Below, in pieces: positions 8,138 through 16,996 of a DNA stretch of 35,664 bases. How positions within the stretch are numbered: position 1 is the first letter of the stretch; every line of letters begins with the position of its first letter. The DNA is from Acidimicrobiia bacterium. Lineage in GTDB: Bacteria > Acidobacteriota > Vicinamibacteria > Vicinamibacterales > UBA2999. The stretch spans positions 1-35,664 of the forward strand of contig VFYY01000021.1 of NCBI GenBank assembly GCA_016871375.1, given 5' to 3'. The notes under the pieces are model-generated. The model did no database searches. It was not told the origin of the DNA and saw only the letters and a list, made by a program, of their open reading frames with translations. The translations under genes were made by a program, and so were the position numbers.

Positions 8138-8566
8138 TCACCGCGCGGGCGCGCCCGCCGCTGCGGGACGCCCGTCTTCGCCGGCCGATCCCGAGAACAG
8201 TTCGCCGCCGGAGGCCGTGCGAATGACCGTGGCGGTCGTGCGATACGTATTCGTGCCCCGGCCCTCGAAGCCTTCCACCGACACCTTCTCGCCCGGCTTC
8301 ACCGAGTTGCGCGTCCAGCCGTTGCGCACGAGCGCGCTGAGGCTGGCCAGCTCGATGTTCCACGTGACCTTCTTGCCGGACGCGTCGGCCGCGTCCACGT
8401 AGACGCGCGCGTGCGGGTTCGTCCATTCGACCTTCGTCACGATGCCCTCGAACTTCACGGGCTTGTTGGCGTCGTACTCGAGCGAGAAGGCATGATGCGC
8501 GGCTGCGGGCGCGGCACTGCCGAGCAGCGTCAGCGCGACGGCCGCGGCGCGGAAACTGATATACAT
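8138..8566 (-). CDS. DUF6152 family exported protein, paralogue 4
   Basis: The protein has 142 residues. The signal peptide (MYISFRAAAVALTLLGSAAPAAA) ends directly before HHAFSLEYDANKPVKFEG. KVEWTNPHARVYVDAADASG, TWNIELASLSALVRNGWTRN and GEKVSVEGFEGRGTNTYRTT follow, with a C-terminal GGELFSGSAGED and a short Ala/Pro tail. It is the nearest relative of paralogue 3 in this window by eye. It leads the DUF6152-4/PDG4 pair. The product is predicted periplasmic, and its function is unknown. Confidence 0.92.
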   Translation of the reverse strand: MYISFRAAAVALTLLGSAAPAAAHHAFSLEYDANKPVKFEGIVTKVEWTNPHARVYVDAADASGKKVTWNIELASLSALVRNGWTRNSVKPGEKVSVEGFEGRGTNTYRTTATVIRTASGGELFSGSAGEDGRPAAAGAPAR

Positions 8567-8631
8567 GCGGGACTCCTAACTGATTGGTGTCCCGAAAGAT
8601 ATCACGCTCGCCACTCGGCAGGCGCCGCGAA

Positions 8632-9117
8632 TTATTTCCAGGCGTCGAGCGCCTTCCGGTGCAGCGAGTCCGGCGTCAGCTCCGCCAGCTCGATGCGTCC
8701 CATGTACGGATCGGTGATGTTCGCCAGCAGCGCCTTCGTGTTCGCGCTGACGTTCGGATCGCTCACCGTGATGCCGCGCTGCTTGAACGTGCCGACGGCG
8801 TCCTTGATGTTGTCGACGACGAGGCCGTAGTGCGTGAAGCCGGCGGGCCGCTGCGCGTTCGCCTGCCCGAGCTCGAGGAACGTGTTGCGGCTGATGTGGA
8901 GGTACACCAGCGTGGGCTGCCCGTCGGCGCCGGTGGCGCGGAACGCCTCGCGGTAGCCCATCTTCTCCGTGTAGTACTTGATGGCGTCGGGAATGTTCGG
9001 CACGTTGATGCCGACGTGATTCATCATCTCGACGCCGCGCATCTGGTTCTGGGCGATCGTCGTCTGGGCGGCGAGGCCCACGAGGATCCCCGCGACAAAC
9101 AGCACGAGTCCGCGCAT
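8632..9117 (-). CDS. VOC (glyoxalase/bleomycin-resistance fold) protein, probably exported
   Basis: The protein has 161 residues. I take the ATG at 9117 (MRGLVLFVAGILVG), which has an AGGAGGG ribosome-binding site; the longer ORF-track version begins in the out-of-frame shadow of the upstream gene. One VOC domain covers residues 30-150, and the four residues that bind the metal in glyoxalase-type enzymes can be placed at H34 (MNHVGINV), E82 (TFLELG), H96 (FTHYGL) and E143 (GRIELAEL). The N-terminal 22 residues look like a signal peptide or anchor, unusual for this fold. It lies 14 bp after the methyltransferase-like gene and is probably co-transcribed. It could be a dioxygenase, isomerase or lyase; the substrate is unknown. 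Confidence 0.88.
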   Translation of the reverse strand: MRGLVLFVAGILVGLAAQTTIAQNQMRGVEMMNHVGINVPNIPDAIKYYTEKMGYREAFRATGADGQPTLVYLHISRNTFLELGQANAQRPAGFTHYGLVVDNIKDAVGTFKQRGITVSDPNVSANTKALLANITDPYMGRIELAELTPDSLHRKALDAWK

Positions 9118-9131
9118 CTCACCCTCCTGGC

Positions 9132-10511
9132 TCATTGCTTCTGGTAGCGAATCAGGCGATCGCCGGTATTGCCGACGCCGGCGATCGTCATGTAGACGGA
9201 ATCGGTGAAGCCTACACCAACAAGCGGCACCGCGGGCAGCTCGAAGATGCGGTTGTTCGTGAGCAGCACGCCGCCCGGCTTGAGCATCGCCGCGATGTTG
9301 GCCGCCGCGAGCGACTGCTCGAAGACGCCGTAATACAGCAGGATGTTCGTCGCGACGACGAGGTCGAACTGCTGGTCGGTCGGCAGCGGGTCGAGCCGCT
9401 CGGTGACGACGTTCAGATCCTTCGCGGCGATCGACAGCACCACCGACGGCCGGACCTCGACGCGGCGGATGGCGACGCGTCCCGCGCCGGGCGGTGTGAT
9501 GGCGGCGCTGTTGGTGCCGACGTGGTTGCCGACGCGCTGCCAGTAGTCCACGAGCGCGGGCGACCACGGCCGATCGGGATTCCGCGGCAGCACGATGCGG
9601 TACGGCGTCCCCGCCTTCGCGCGCTGCCGCGCCGCCTCCAGGTGCTGCAGCACGCGCGGGCTCAGGTCGAACGCCGTTACCTCCAGCTCGTCGTCCAGGG
9701 AGAGGCCGTAGCGAAGCAGCGAGTCCACGAGCGCGAAGGGCTGAATCGTCTGCTGCGGGTAGAAGTCGTACCCTTCGAGCTTGTCGGTGAAGTCGAGGCC
9801 GGGACCGACGATGGCGACGCGGCGGACGGTGCCGGTACGCAGCGGGCCGTCGTTGTCGCGCTCGCTCCGGACGACCTCGAGCGCCTCGTCCACGCCGTGG
9901 CCGATGAAGACGGACGTGTCGGACGACAGGCCGCGGTCGCGGAAGAGCGTGAGCTGATCGGCAAGCTCCGCGTCCGGCAGGCCGAGCGCGCGGACGGCGC
10001 CGCCGACCGTGACCGTGCGCTCCTCGAGATACCCCAGCAGCGCGGTCCTCCCCGCGTCGGTGGCCGGATCGATCCCGCGCCGCTCGACGACGCCGCGGGC
10101 GAACTGCATCCGCTCGTTCGTGCCCGGCGCGGCAATCGCGGCCGCGAAGTCCGCGATGCGCAGGCGCAGCGACGCGAGCGCCTGCGTCGGGTCCTTCACC
10201 AGCGCGTTCAGGTCGCCCTGCGACGCGCGAGGGCGTGTGGTGAAGGAGGTGCCGAAGAGAAGCAGGTGAACGATGGAGTCCTCGTCGCCCGCGTCCACGC
10301 GCGCGCGGATCGCGGCGTCGCGCGCCTCGATCCAGGCAGGCCAGAGCGCCGAGAGCTGGTCGGGCGTCGTGCCGGCCAGGTCCGCGGGAATCAGATCGTC
10401 ACGAAGAAGCTGATGGACGGCGGTGGCGTCTGCGCCGGGAACGTACGTCTTGGCGCCCTGCGCCGCGACGGCCGCGCCGCTCAGGAATGCCGCGAGGAGC
10501 CATCGGGGCAC
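9132..10511 (-). CDS. Exported protein with C-terminal class I methyltransferase-like fold
   Basis: The protein has about 459 residues. I choose GTG at 10511 because it begins a signal peptide (VPRWLLAAFLSGAAVAAQG). The ORF-track start at 10553 lies inside a palindrome and would put translated repeat ahead of it. The N-terminal half is helical and unrecognised. From about residue 235 there is VRRVAIVGPGLDF, a YDFYPQQTIQPFALVDSLLRYGL stretch, VTAFDLSPRVLQHLEAAR, then FDLVVATNILLYYGVFEQ and MLKPGGVLLTNN. These match strands and loops of an S-adenosylmethionine-dependent methyltransferase fold. An exported methyltransferase is odd because the cofactor is cytoplasmic, so it may be a non-catalytic relative or stay at the inner membrane. 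It precedes the VOC gene by 14 bp. Confidence 0.8.
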   Translation of the reverse strand: MPRWLLAAFLSGAAVAAQGAKTYVPGADATAVHQLLRDDLIPADLAGTTPDQLSALWPAWIEARDAAIRARVDAGDEDSIVHLLLFGTSFTTRPRASQGDLNALVKDPTQALASLRLRIADFAAAIAAPGTNERMQFARGVVERRGIDPATDAGRTALLGYLEERTVTVGGAVRALGLPDAELADQLTLFRDRGLSSDTSVFIGHGVDEALEVVRSERDNDGPLRTGTVRRVAIVGPGLDFTDKLEGYDFYPQQTIQPFALVDSLLRYGLSLDDELEVTAFDLSPRVLQHLEAARQRAKAGTPYRIVLPRNPDRPWSPALVDYWQRVGNHVGTNSAAITPPGAGRVAIRRVEVRPSVVLSIAAKDLNVVTERLDPLPTDQQFDLVVATNILLYYGVFEQSLAAANIAAMLKPGGVLLTNNRIFELPAVPLVGVGFTDSVYMTIAGVGNTGDRLIRYQKQ

Positions 10512-10520
10512 CGGGACATT

Positions 10521-10576
10521 GTAGGGGCACGGCACGGGACGGTGGAGGGGCACGGCGGCGCCGTGCCCCTCCCCGG
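10521..10576. terminator. GC-rich palindrome downstream of the broken TonB receptor
   Basis: Two 11-bp arms, AGGGGCACGGC (10546..10556) and GCCGTGCCCCT (10560..10570), are separated by 3 nt and lie about 11 nt after the receptor's TAA on the minus strand. A further partial copy, GTAGGGGCACGGC, begins at 10521. The hairpin is strong but has no T-tract, so a terminator role is inference. It belongs to the 'GTAGGGGC...' palindrome class found throughout the window. Confidence 0.55.
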
Positions 10577-10580
10577 GTCG

Positions 10581-12614
10581 TTAGAAGCTGATGCGGAACC
10601 CGAACTGCGCGGACCGGTACTGGCCCTGCACGCGCTGGCCGTAGTCGCGGCTGCTTTCCTGCGTCTCCAGCGTCCAGTTCGGACGGTTGAACACGTTGAA
10701 GGCCTCCGCGATGAGGTCGATCGACATCACGTTCGGCAGCGTGACGCGCTGCTGGAAGCGGATGTCGGTCCGGTTCTGCATCGGCTGGATGAACGCGTTG
10801 CGCGGGACGATGGTGCCATCCGCGCGCAGGCGCTGCTCGCCGCCCGCGCCGAGGTTGCGGCGGTCGCCGCCGAAGTTGCTCGACGCGCGGTTGCCCGCCC
10901 CGAAGTAGTGCAGGCCGCTCACCTGGAAGCCGCGGCCCACCTGCCAGATGCCGTTGAACACCGCGCGATGGCGCTGGTCGCTCTGCGCGAAGCTCCACTC
11001 GGCGCCGAGGTCCGGCGCCACGGCAAACGGCACCGGCACCGGCTCGGATCCGGGCACGCCCATGAACGGCTGCCCTTCCGCGCTCCACAGGCCGCCGAGC
11101 GTGTAGGTGGCGCCCGCCTGCCAGCGGTTGCTCATGCGCTTGTTGAAGGCCGTCAGCAGCGCGTGGTACGCCGAGCGCCCCGTGAACGGCGTCATCGCGA
11201 CGATGCCGAACTGCGGGTACGGGAGCAGCGCGCGGTTGGTGTACGGGTTGTTGATGCCGATGCCGCTCGCGTTGGTCCAGCTCAGGTTGACGTTCTCCTG
11301 GATGAACTTCTCGTCGCGGCCGCGCGCGTAGACGTAGTCCGCTTCCACCGCCATCACGCTGCCGATCTGGCGCTGCACGCCGATGGTGCCCTGCCACGTG
11401 TGCGGGACGTGCGCGTACTCGGCCGGCGGCGCCATCTCACCCGCGCCGCGCAGCACGCACGGCGCCGCGCCCGCGAAGTTGCGCGCGCGCCACGCCGCGA
11501 AGTTGGCCGCCTGCTCCGGGGCCGAGCAGAAGCGCGTCACGGCCTGCTCGAAGGTCGGCGCCGGTCCGTTGAAGGGGTTCGACCCGAAGTCCGGCCGGCC
11601 GTCGTTGGCCACCTCGAGCACCGCGATCGTGGCCGGCTCGTAGGCGTAGAGCACGACCGGCGTGATCACCTCGGCATAGTACTTGCCGGCGCCGCCGCGG
11701 ACGACCGTGCGGTCGTTCCACTGATAGGCGAAGCCGAGGCGCGGCTGGATGTTGTTCGCGTCCTCGGGACGGCCCTTCCGCATGAACGGCTCGAACTCCG
11801 CCTGCTGCGCGAACGATCCCTTGGTCAGGTCGTAGCGCACGCCGAGGTTCAGCGTCAGCTTGCCCGTGATCCGCCAGTCGTCCTGCAGCCACGCCGCGTA
11901 GTACGGCAGGTCCACGTCGGCCCGGCGGCTCTTGTGGACGCCGAGGCGATAGGTGCGGATGAGCGGCGAGATGGCGTTGAGGTTCCACGTGTCCACGTTG
12001 AACGGATCCGGAAAGAACGACTCGAAGTTCGCGGGGATCGCGCCGGCGCGGGCGTCGATGTTGCCCATGCAGTTGGTGCAGTTCGCGCTCATCTCGTGAT
12101 GGAGCAGGAACTCGCCGCCCGCTTTCAGGTCGTGGCGTCCCTTCGCGTTATAGGACAGCGTGAAGTTGTCCTGGACGCTGTAGAGGTCCTGGCTGCGGTG
12201 CCGCGGGTAGCCGCTGTTGCCGGTGATGTTGAAGCCGGTGAACTGGATGCGCGGCGAGCCGCTGGTGACCGGCCCGTACGGCCCGTTCTGGGCCATCCAG
12301 TGCCGCGACCACGTCGTCAGGTTCTGGTTGTAGAAGATGTAGCCCGCCCAGGCGACGCGCACCTCGTTCAGCGCGCGGTTGCTCAGCACCTGCGTGAGTT
12401 GCGCCTGCAGGGTGTTCTGTGTCTCGCGCGTCTGCTGCGTGGCCGCCGGGTGGTTGTTGTTGCTGCCGGCGCCGAAGGGCTCGAGGGTCTTCGTCAGGTT
12501 CCCCTTCAGCATCAGCCGCATCTGCGGCGACATCTGGTAGTCGAGGCGCCCGCCGCCCAGCTTCTTCGACAGCTTGCCGTTCAGCTCGATGTTGAAGCGC
12601 GGGAACGGCGTGTT
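10581..12614 (-). pseudogene. TonB-dependent receptor, C-terminal barrel part after an in-frame amber codon
   Basis: This is the distal part of a receptor whose reading frame continues without shift from 12615..13526. Translation directly after the TAG reads NTPFPRFNIELNGKLSKKLG and then the ORF-track protein from MSPQMRLMLKGNL at 12533. The sequence is typical barrel, with alternating strands, WAGYIFYNQNLTTWSRHWMA and a C-terminal QFGFRISF. It aligns along its length with the intact paralogue at 21495..24380. The piece has no signal peptide of its own, so an internal start would give a non-exported product. Unless the stop is suppressed or a sequencing error, this half is non-functional. Confidence 0.8.
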
Positions 12615-13526
12615 CTAGATGCTGGTCCGCGGCTCGCGCTCGTACTCGAGGAAGCCGAAGTAGTGGAGCCGGTCGCGCACCAGCGGGCCGCCAATCGACC
12701 CCGCGAACTGCTGGTTCGAGATCGGCACCTTGCGGCGGAGCGCCGGGTTCTGCGCGTTGAAGCGGTCGTCGCGGAAGTTGGCGCGGAACGATCCGGCCAG
12801 GTTGTTGGTGCCCGACTTGGTGACGACGTTCACCTGCACGCCCTGCGAGCGCCCCTGCGTGGCGTCGAAGCGGTTGGAGATGAACTGGAACTCCTGGATC
12901 ATCTCCTGGCTGAAGGGCGGCTGGCCGCCGCCGCCGAGGCTGTTGGTGACCTGCATGCCGTCCAGGTTCGTCTGGTACTCGCGCACCTCGCCGCCGTTGC
13001 GGTCCGGCAGCGGCGACGCGGCGTTGGTCGAGGACGTCCGGCTGCCCGGCGCCAGCAGCGCGAGCGCCATCCAGTTGCGGCCGTCCACCGGCAGCTCCTG
13101 CACCTGCTGCGGATCGACGTTGCCGCCCAGCTGCGACGTGGAGACGTTCAGGAGCGGGGTGTCCGCGGTCACCGTCACCGTTTCCTGCACGGTGGACGGC
13201 GACATCTGCATGTTCACGGCGCCGGTCTGCCCGACGAGCAGCTGCACGCCGGTCCGCGTCACGGTGGCAAAGCCCTGGAGGGTTGCCGAGAGCGTGTACG
13301 CGCCGGTGCGGACGCCGATACGGTAGATGCCCGCCTCATCGGTCACGGCCTCGAAGCGGTTGCCCGTGGCGTCATGCACCGCGGTCACCGTCACGCCGGG
13401 CAGCACGCCACCCGTGGAGTCGGTCACGGTGCCCGTGAGCACCGCTTCCTGCGCGTACCCGGCGAGCGGGGACGCGACTATCAGAACGACGACGAACAGC
13501 CACTGCCACGAACTCCGTGCTGCCAT
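12615..13526 (-). pseudogene. TonB-dependent receptor, N-terminal part (regulatory domain and plug) ending in amber TAG
   Basis: The ATG at 13526 has a GGAGGAG ribosome-binding site (the track's GTG at 13529 is one codon earlier). The signal peptide (MAARSSWQWLFVVVLIVASP) is followed by a carboxypeptidase-regulatory domain (LTGTVTDSTGGVLPGVTVTA), then the plug (VQELPVDGRNWMALALLAPG) and the first barrel strands. It ends YEREPRTSI followed by TAG at codon 304. The paralogue at 21495..24380 reads APKTSVWRTPFPQ at this place, so the stop replaces a Trp codon (TGG to TAG). Without the stop the protein would be 981 residues. A predicted promoter lies at 13560..13588. The piece could still make a secreted plug fragment, but this looks like a recent inactivation. 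Confidence 0.82.
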
Positions 13527-13559
13527 CACTCCTCCGGTTTGGTTGGGAACGGTGCGTGG

Positions 13560-13588
13560 AAGCTAGCGCCCGGGAGCGAGGGAGTCAA
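13560..13588 (-). promoter_or_regulatory. Predicted promoter of the interrupted TonB receptor
   Basis: On the minus strand TTGACT (-35, 5 of 6) is followed after 17 bp by TAGCTT (-10, 3 of 6, weak). The start codon lies about 34 nt downstream of the -10 box, with GGAGGAG in between. Spacing and position are right, but the -10 match is poor. Confidence 0.4.
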
Positions 13589-13600
13589 CTGAAATTTCAG
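13589..13600. promoter_or_regulatory. Perfect 12-bp palindrome CTGAAATTTCAG between divergent genes
   Basis: CTGAAATTTCAG ends 2 bp before the ATG of the PilZ gene and abuts the -35 box of the divergent TonB receptor promoter. The position fits an operator for a dimeric regulator controlling one or both genes. The role is inferred from symmetry and position only. Confidence 0.35.
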
Positions 13601-13602
13601 AC

Positions 13603-13980
13603 ATGCGCCTCAAGGATGGACGCGCGCCGCCGATTGTGAGGAAAGGACCGACTGGCGTGCCAGGAGTCTTTTCTTCCGGTTTCGACCGCCGACGCGCGAA
13701 ACGCGTCCATCCGGGCCCACTCACGGTCTCGATGTACGGGCAGGACGGTGTGCTCGTGGACGTCAGTGAGACGGGCGCGCTTTTCAGAACCAGCCGCGCG
13801 CGCCCGCGTACCGAGTCGCTCGCCTTCACGCTGAAGTGGGGGGACGAACACATCCCCCTTCACGGGCGCGTCGTCAGAGCGGCGATGCAGCGCCTGGAGC
13901 ACCACGTCGCCGTGGAGTTCCAGCAGCTGGCGCCGCACTCGATAGCCCAGCTGCGGCGACTGCTGCAAACCACGCACTGA
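13603..13980 (+). CDS. PilZ domain protein
   Basis: The protein has 125 residues. It carries both halves of the PilZ c-di-GMP signature: R30xxxR34 within FDRRRAKRV and the D53-V-S-E-T-G58 motif in VDVSETGALF, followed by strands ending HHVAVEFQQL. These residues bind cyclic di-GMP in characterised PilZ proteins, so this is a likely small cytosolic effector. It is a stand-alone domain with no fused output. It is the only plus-strand gene in the first 31.9 kb and is divergent from the broken receptor and convergent with the molybdenum hydroxylase. The start is ATG 13603; an internal ATG alternative is not needed. No obvious strong Shine-Dalgarno was seen upstream. Confidence 0.88.
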   Translation: MRLKDGRAPPIVRKGPTGVPGVFSSGFDRRRAKRVHPGPLTVSMYGQDGVLVDVSETGALFRTSRARPRTESLAFTLKWGDEHIPLHGRVVRAAMQRLEHHVAVEFQQLAPHSIAQLRRLLQTTH

Positions 13981-14008
13981 CGCAATGCAGCACTGACCTC
14001 CCGGACCG

Positions 14009-14075
14009 GTACGTAGTGTCCGGCTTGAGCCGGACCACGCTCCGATTCTCGTGGCGCGGACCTTGTTAGGTCCGC
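14009..14075. repeat. Dispersed palindrome and second hairpin between convergent genes
   Basis: A reverse-orientation copy of the 32-bp element whose core is GTCCGGCTYRAGCCGGAC lies at 14009..14038. The hairpin GCGGACC-TTGTTA-GGTCCGC follows at 14056..14075. They occupy the spacer between the PilZ gene (plus) and the Mo hydroxylase (minus), where a bidirectional terminator would be expected. The remaining spacer up to 14185 shows nothing else recognisable. Confidence 0.65.
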
Positions 14076-14185
14076 GTGTCGCGCCGCAGCCGCTGCCGTT
14101 CGCTCCGCCGCTCCGGTCGGACGCCGTGGACGATTACGTATGAATTCCCAAACAACTGAACACGAGTCTCACCGCGAAGCCCCCC

Positions 14186-16522
14186 CTACGCAGTTGAGTT
14201 GCGGGTACCGAGGGCCTCCTTGATCCGCTCGGGCGTGAACGGCACCTGGCGCAGGCGCACGCCGGTGGCGTCGAAGATGGCGTTGCCGATCGCGGCCGCG
14301 GCCACCGTGACCGTGGTCTCGCCGGCGCCGGTCGCCGGCACGTCCGCGCGGTTGATCAGCACGCTCTCGATGACCGGCAGCTGGTCGTGCAGGTAGAACG
14401 GCGGGTAGCTGCGCCAGTCCACCGACTGCACGCGTGTGGCATCCCACCGCACTTCTTCGCGCACGGTCCGGCTGATGCCCTGGATGAGCCCGCCTTCCAT
14501 CTGGTTGCGGACGCCGTCCGGGTTGGAGATCGGACCGCAATCCAGCGCCGAGACGAAGCGGCGCACCTGGACGACGCCGGTGTCCTGATCGACGGTCACC
14601 TCCGCGACGGTTGCGCAGTAGCCGTTGTCGCCCTCGTACAGCACGCAGGCGATCCCGCGGCCCGTCGCGACCCCGTTGCGGCGCCCGCCAGGACGCGGCG
14701 ACGGACGCGTATCCCAGTTGGCGGCTTTCGCCGCCGCGGTGACGACCTCGCGCAGCCGCGGATCGCGCAGGTGCCGCAGCCGGTACTCGACCGGATCCGC
14801 CTTCACGGAGGCCGCAATCTCGTCGAGGAACGACTCATGCGCGAACGTGTTCTGCAGCCGGTTCGGCGACCGCAGCGGTCCGGTGAAGAACGGCGACTCG
14901 ATCACCTTCGACAGGAACCGCTCGCTCTTCACAACGCCGGTGCCGCCGCACATCGAGCCGACGCAGCCGGTCACATACGACGAGGCGACGTTGTTGCCGT
15001 TGTCGAAGTCGCCCGACGGCGCGGGCGCCGGCGACCGCGGCGCGAAGCCCTGGATCTGGTAGCCGGCCACGTTGCCGCTGACGACGTTGCCGGGGTTGTT
15101 GCCGCCGGGACGCCCGCCCTTGGCCGGCGACCAGCCGATGTAATCCCAGGCGACGATGGTGTTGCCGGCGTCGAGACCGACCTGCTGGTCGATGACGAAG
15201 GCGAGACCGTAGTTCTCCCACGCCATCTCGTCCTGCCGCGAGAGCTGCACGCGCACCGGACGGCCGTCGGCCTGCGACAGGATGGCCGCGTCGTAGGAGA
15301 CCGAGTCCGCCTGGTTCACGCCGTAACAGCCCGGACCAAGCCGGAACTGGATGCGCACCTGATCCGGCTTCATGCCGAGCACCGTGGCCACCGTATTGCG
15401 CAGCGGCCACACGGCCTGCGACGAGGACCAGATCGTCGCGCGATCCTGGCGCACGTCGGCGACGGCGGCCGAGGTCCCCAGCGACCCGTGCATCTGATAC
15501 GGATAAAGATACGTGGAGCGCATGATGCGCGCCGCGCTCTTCAGGTTCGCGTCCACGTCGCCCGAGTTGGTCGTGAACGTCTCGCGCGTCGGCCGGCTGC
15601 GCATGTAGTCGTACCAGCTCGCCTGCGCCGGCAGCGCAGGTGCCGGATTCCACTGCACCTTCAGCCGCTGCGCGGCCTGGATGGCCTGGAACGGCTTGTC
15701 CGCCACCACGCCCACCCAGTTCTTGCGCGTGACCACGCGCACGTTGCCGGGCAGATCGCGCACCGACGCCTCGTCCACCGACGCGAGCGTCGCGCCGGGA
15801 GACGGCGGACGCACCACGCGGCCGTGGCGCATGCCCGGCACGCGCACGTCCTGCGCGTACTCGTAGCGCCCGGTCACCATCGCCGGGATGTCGAGCCGCT
15901 GCACCGGCGTGCCGAGCACGGTCCAGGTGGACGGGTGCTTGCGCCGCGCTTGACGACTCAACGGCAGGTTGAACGTGCGGCCGCCGACGAGCTCGCCGTA
16001 GCTCACGCGCCGCGTGGCGTCGCCGGTCACCTGCACGGCGCCGTCGCGCGCCACGAGCTGTTCCGCCGGCACACCCAGCCGCGTGGACGCCATCTGCACG
16101 AGCGCTTCGCGCGCGGTCGCGCCCGCCAGCGCCAGGTTCGCCTGGTTGAAGTTCGCCGGATGCGACTGCGCGCCGCTGGTCGTTCCCTGATCGGGCGTGC
16201 GATCGGTGTCGCACATGATCAGCGTGACGCGATCGATCGGGACGCCGAGCTCCTCCGCCACGAGCTGCGTCTGCGCGGTGAAGAGCCCCTGCCCCAGCTC
16301 GCACTTGCCGGTGTACGCGGTCACGCGCCCGTCGGCGCCGATCGCGATCCAGGCGTCGAGCTGCGTGGCCGGGTTGCCGTTGATGCCCTGCGCGGCGGCG
16401 GTGCCCGGCGCCAGCCCGAGCCTGCCCGCCGCGGCGGCGGCCCCGAAGGTGACGATGAGCGCGCCCGAGCGCGCGATGAACTCGCGGCGGCTGAGCGCCG
16501 CCTCGGGTGTGAGCCTGGTCAT
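14186..16522 (-). CDS. Molybdenum-binding subunit of an IorB-type hydroxylase (xanthine dehydrogenase family)
   Basis: The protein has 778 residues. ATG at 16522 overlaps the stop of the small-subunit gene as ATGA; the track's longer version is read-through of that gene in another frame. The N-terminus LSRREFIARSG followed by a hydrophobic stretch is a Tat signal, so the folded enzyme would be exported with its partner. The body has the family's molybdopterin motifs (GKCELGQGLFT, TSGAQSHP, GPGCYGVNQADS) and the active-site Glu at about 735 (GAGETTV). Size and Tat signal match isoquinoline 1-oxidoreductase beta subunit and its relatives, which hydroxylate N-heterocycles or oxidise aldehydes with water as the oxygen source. 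No FAD subunit is present, so electrons probably pass to a cytochrome. Substrate is unknown. Confidence 0.92.
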   Translation of the reverse strand: MTRLTPEAALSRREFIARSGALIVTFGAAAAAGRLGLAPGTAAAQGINGNPATQLDAWIAIGADGRVTAYTGKCELGQGLFTAQTQLVAEELGVPIDRVTLIMCDTDRTPDQGTTSGAQSHPANFNQANLALAGATAREALVQMASTRLGVPAEQLVARDGAVQVTGDATRRVSYGELVGGRTFNLPLSRQARRKHPSTWTVLGTPVQRLDIPAMVTGRYEYAQDVRVPGMRHGRVVRPPSPGATLASVDEASVRDLPGNVRVVTRKNWVGVVADKPFQAIQAAQRLKVQWNPAPALPAQASWYDYMRSRPTRETFTTNSGDVDANLKSAARIMRSTYLYPYQMHGSLGTSAAVADVRQDRATIWSSSQAVWPLRNTVATVLGMKPDQVRIQFRLGPGCYGVNQADSVSYDAAILSQADGRPVRVQLSRQDEMAWENYGLAFVIDQQVGLDAGNTIVAWDYIGWSPAKGGRPGGNNPGNVVSGNVAGYQIQGFAPRSPAPAPSGDFDNGNNVASSYVTGCVGSMCGGTGVVKSERFLSKVIESPFFTGPLRSPNRLQNTFAHESFLDEIAASVKADPVEYRLRHLRDPRLREVVTAAAKAANWDTRPSPRPGGRRNGVATGRGIACVLYEGDNGYCATVAEVTVDQDTGVVQVRRFVSALDCGPISNPDGVRNQMEGGLIQGISRTVREEVRWDATRVQSVDWRSYPPFYLHDQLPVIESVLINRADVPATGAGETTVTVAAAAIGNAIFDATGVRLRQVPFTPERIKEALGTRNSTA

Positions 16523-16989
16523 GCGCGCACCCCCTGCGTGGCGTAGCGGCGAATCGCCTTCATCATGCGGACGTTCACGCCGCAGCGGCACAGCACGTTC
16601 GAGAGCGCCTGCTGCAGCTGCGCGTCGGTGGCGCGCGGGTTCTGATCGAGGAAGGCCTTGGCGGTCAGGATCACGCCGCTCATGCAGTAGCCGCACTGCA
16701 CGGCCTGCTCGTCGATGAAGGCCTGCTGGATCGGATGCGGCTTCTCGGGTGTGCCGAGCCCCTCGAGCGTGGTGATCTCGGCGCCGCCCACGGTGTTGAC
16801 CGGCGTCATGCACGAGCGGACGGCGCGGCCCTTGACGATCACCGTGCACGCGCCGCACTGCCCGAGCCCGCAGCCGAACTTCGGCCCGCGCAGCTCGAGG
16901 TCGTCGTTGAGCACGTACAGGAGCGGCGTCGCCGGATCGACGTCAACGGTCTGCCGGCGGCCGTTGACGGTCAGATTGAACATGGCCAT
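16519..16989 (-). CDS. (2Fe-2S)-binding subunit of an IorA-type molybdenum hydroxylase
   Basis: The protein has 156 residues. A plant-type ferredoxin domain carries the first cluster ligands in GCGLGQCGACTV with the fourth Cys in VRSCMTPV. The helical second domain carries the second cluster in QCGYCMSGV and LCRCGVN. This is the standard small subunit of two-component molybdenum hydroxylases and passes electrons from the Mo centre to the outside acceptor. It has no signal peptide and would travel with the Tat-exported large subunit, as in IorAB. It is translationally coupled to that subunit by a 4-bp ATGA overlap. An alternative start two codons later (MFNLTVNG) is possible. Confidence 0.94.
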   Translation of the reverse strand: MAMFNLTVNGRRQTVDVDPATPLLYVLNDDLELRGPKFGCGLGQCGACTVIVKGRAVRSCMTPVNTVGGAEITTLEGLGTPEKPHPIQQAFIDEQAVQCGYCMSGVILTAKAFLDQNPRATDAQLQQALSNVLCRCGVNVRMMKAIRRYATQGVRA

Positions 16990-16996
16990 GAGAAGA

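Noticed and set aside
12615-12617. Pyrrolysine or genome-wide TAG recoding
   Set aside because: Several neighbouring genes end normally with TAG, and no pylS-type gene is in view; a point nonsense change is simpler.
9135-13592. 1485-residue plus-strand ORF opposite the methyltransferase-like gene and broken receptor
   Set aside because: Same composition artefact; it spans two real genes and a hairpin spacer on the other strand.
14387-16546. 719-residue plus-strand ORF opposite the Mo hydroxylase
   Set aside because: No recognisable domain; the minus strand carries clear molybdenum-hydroxylase motifs.
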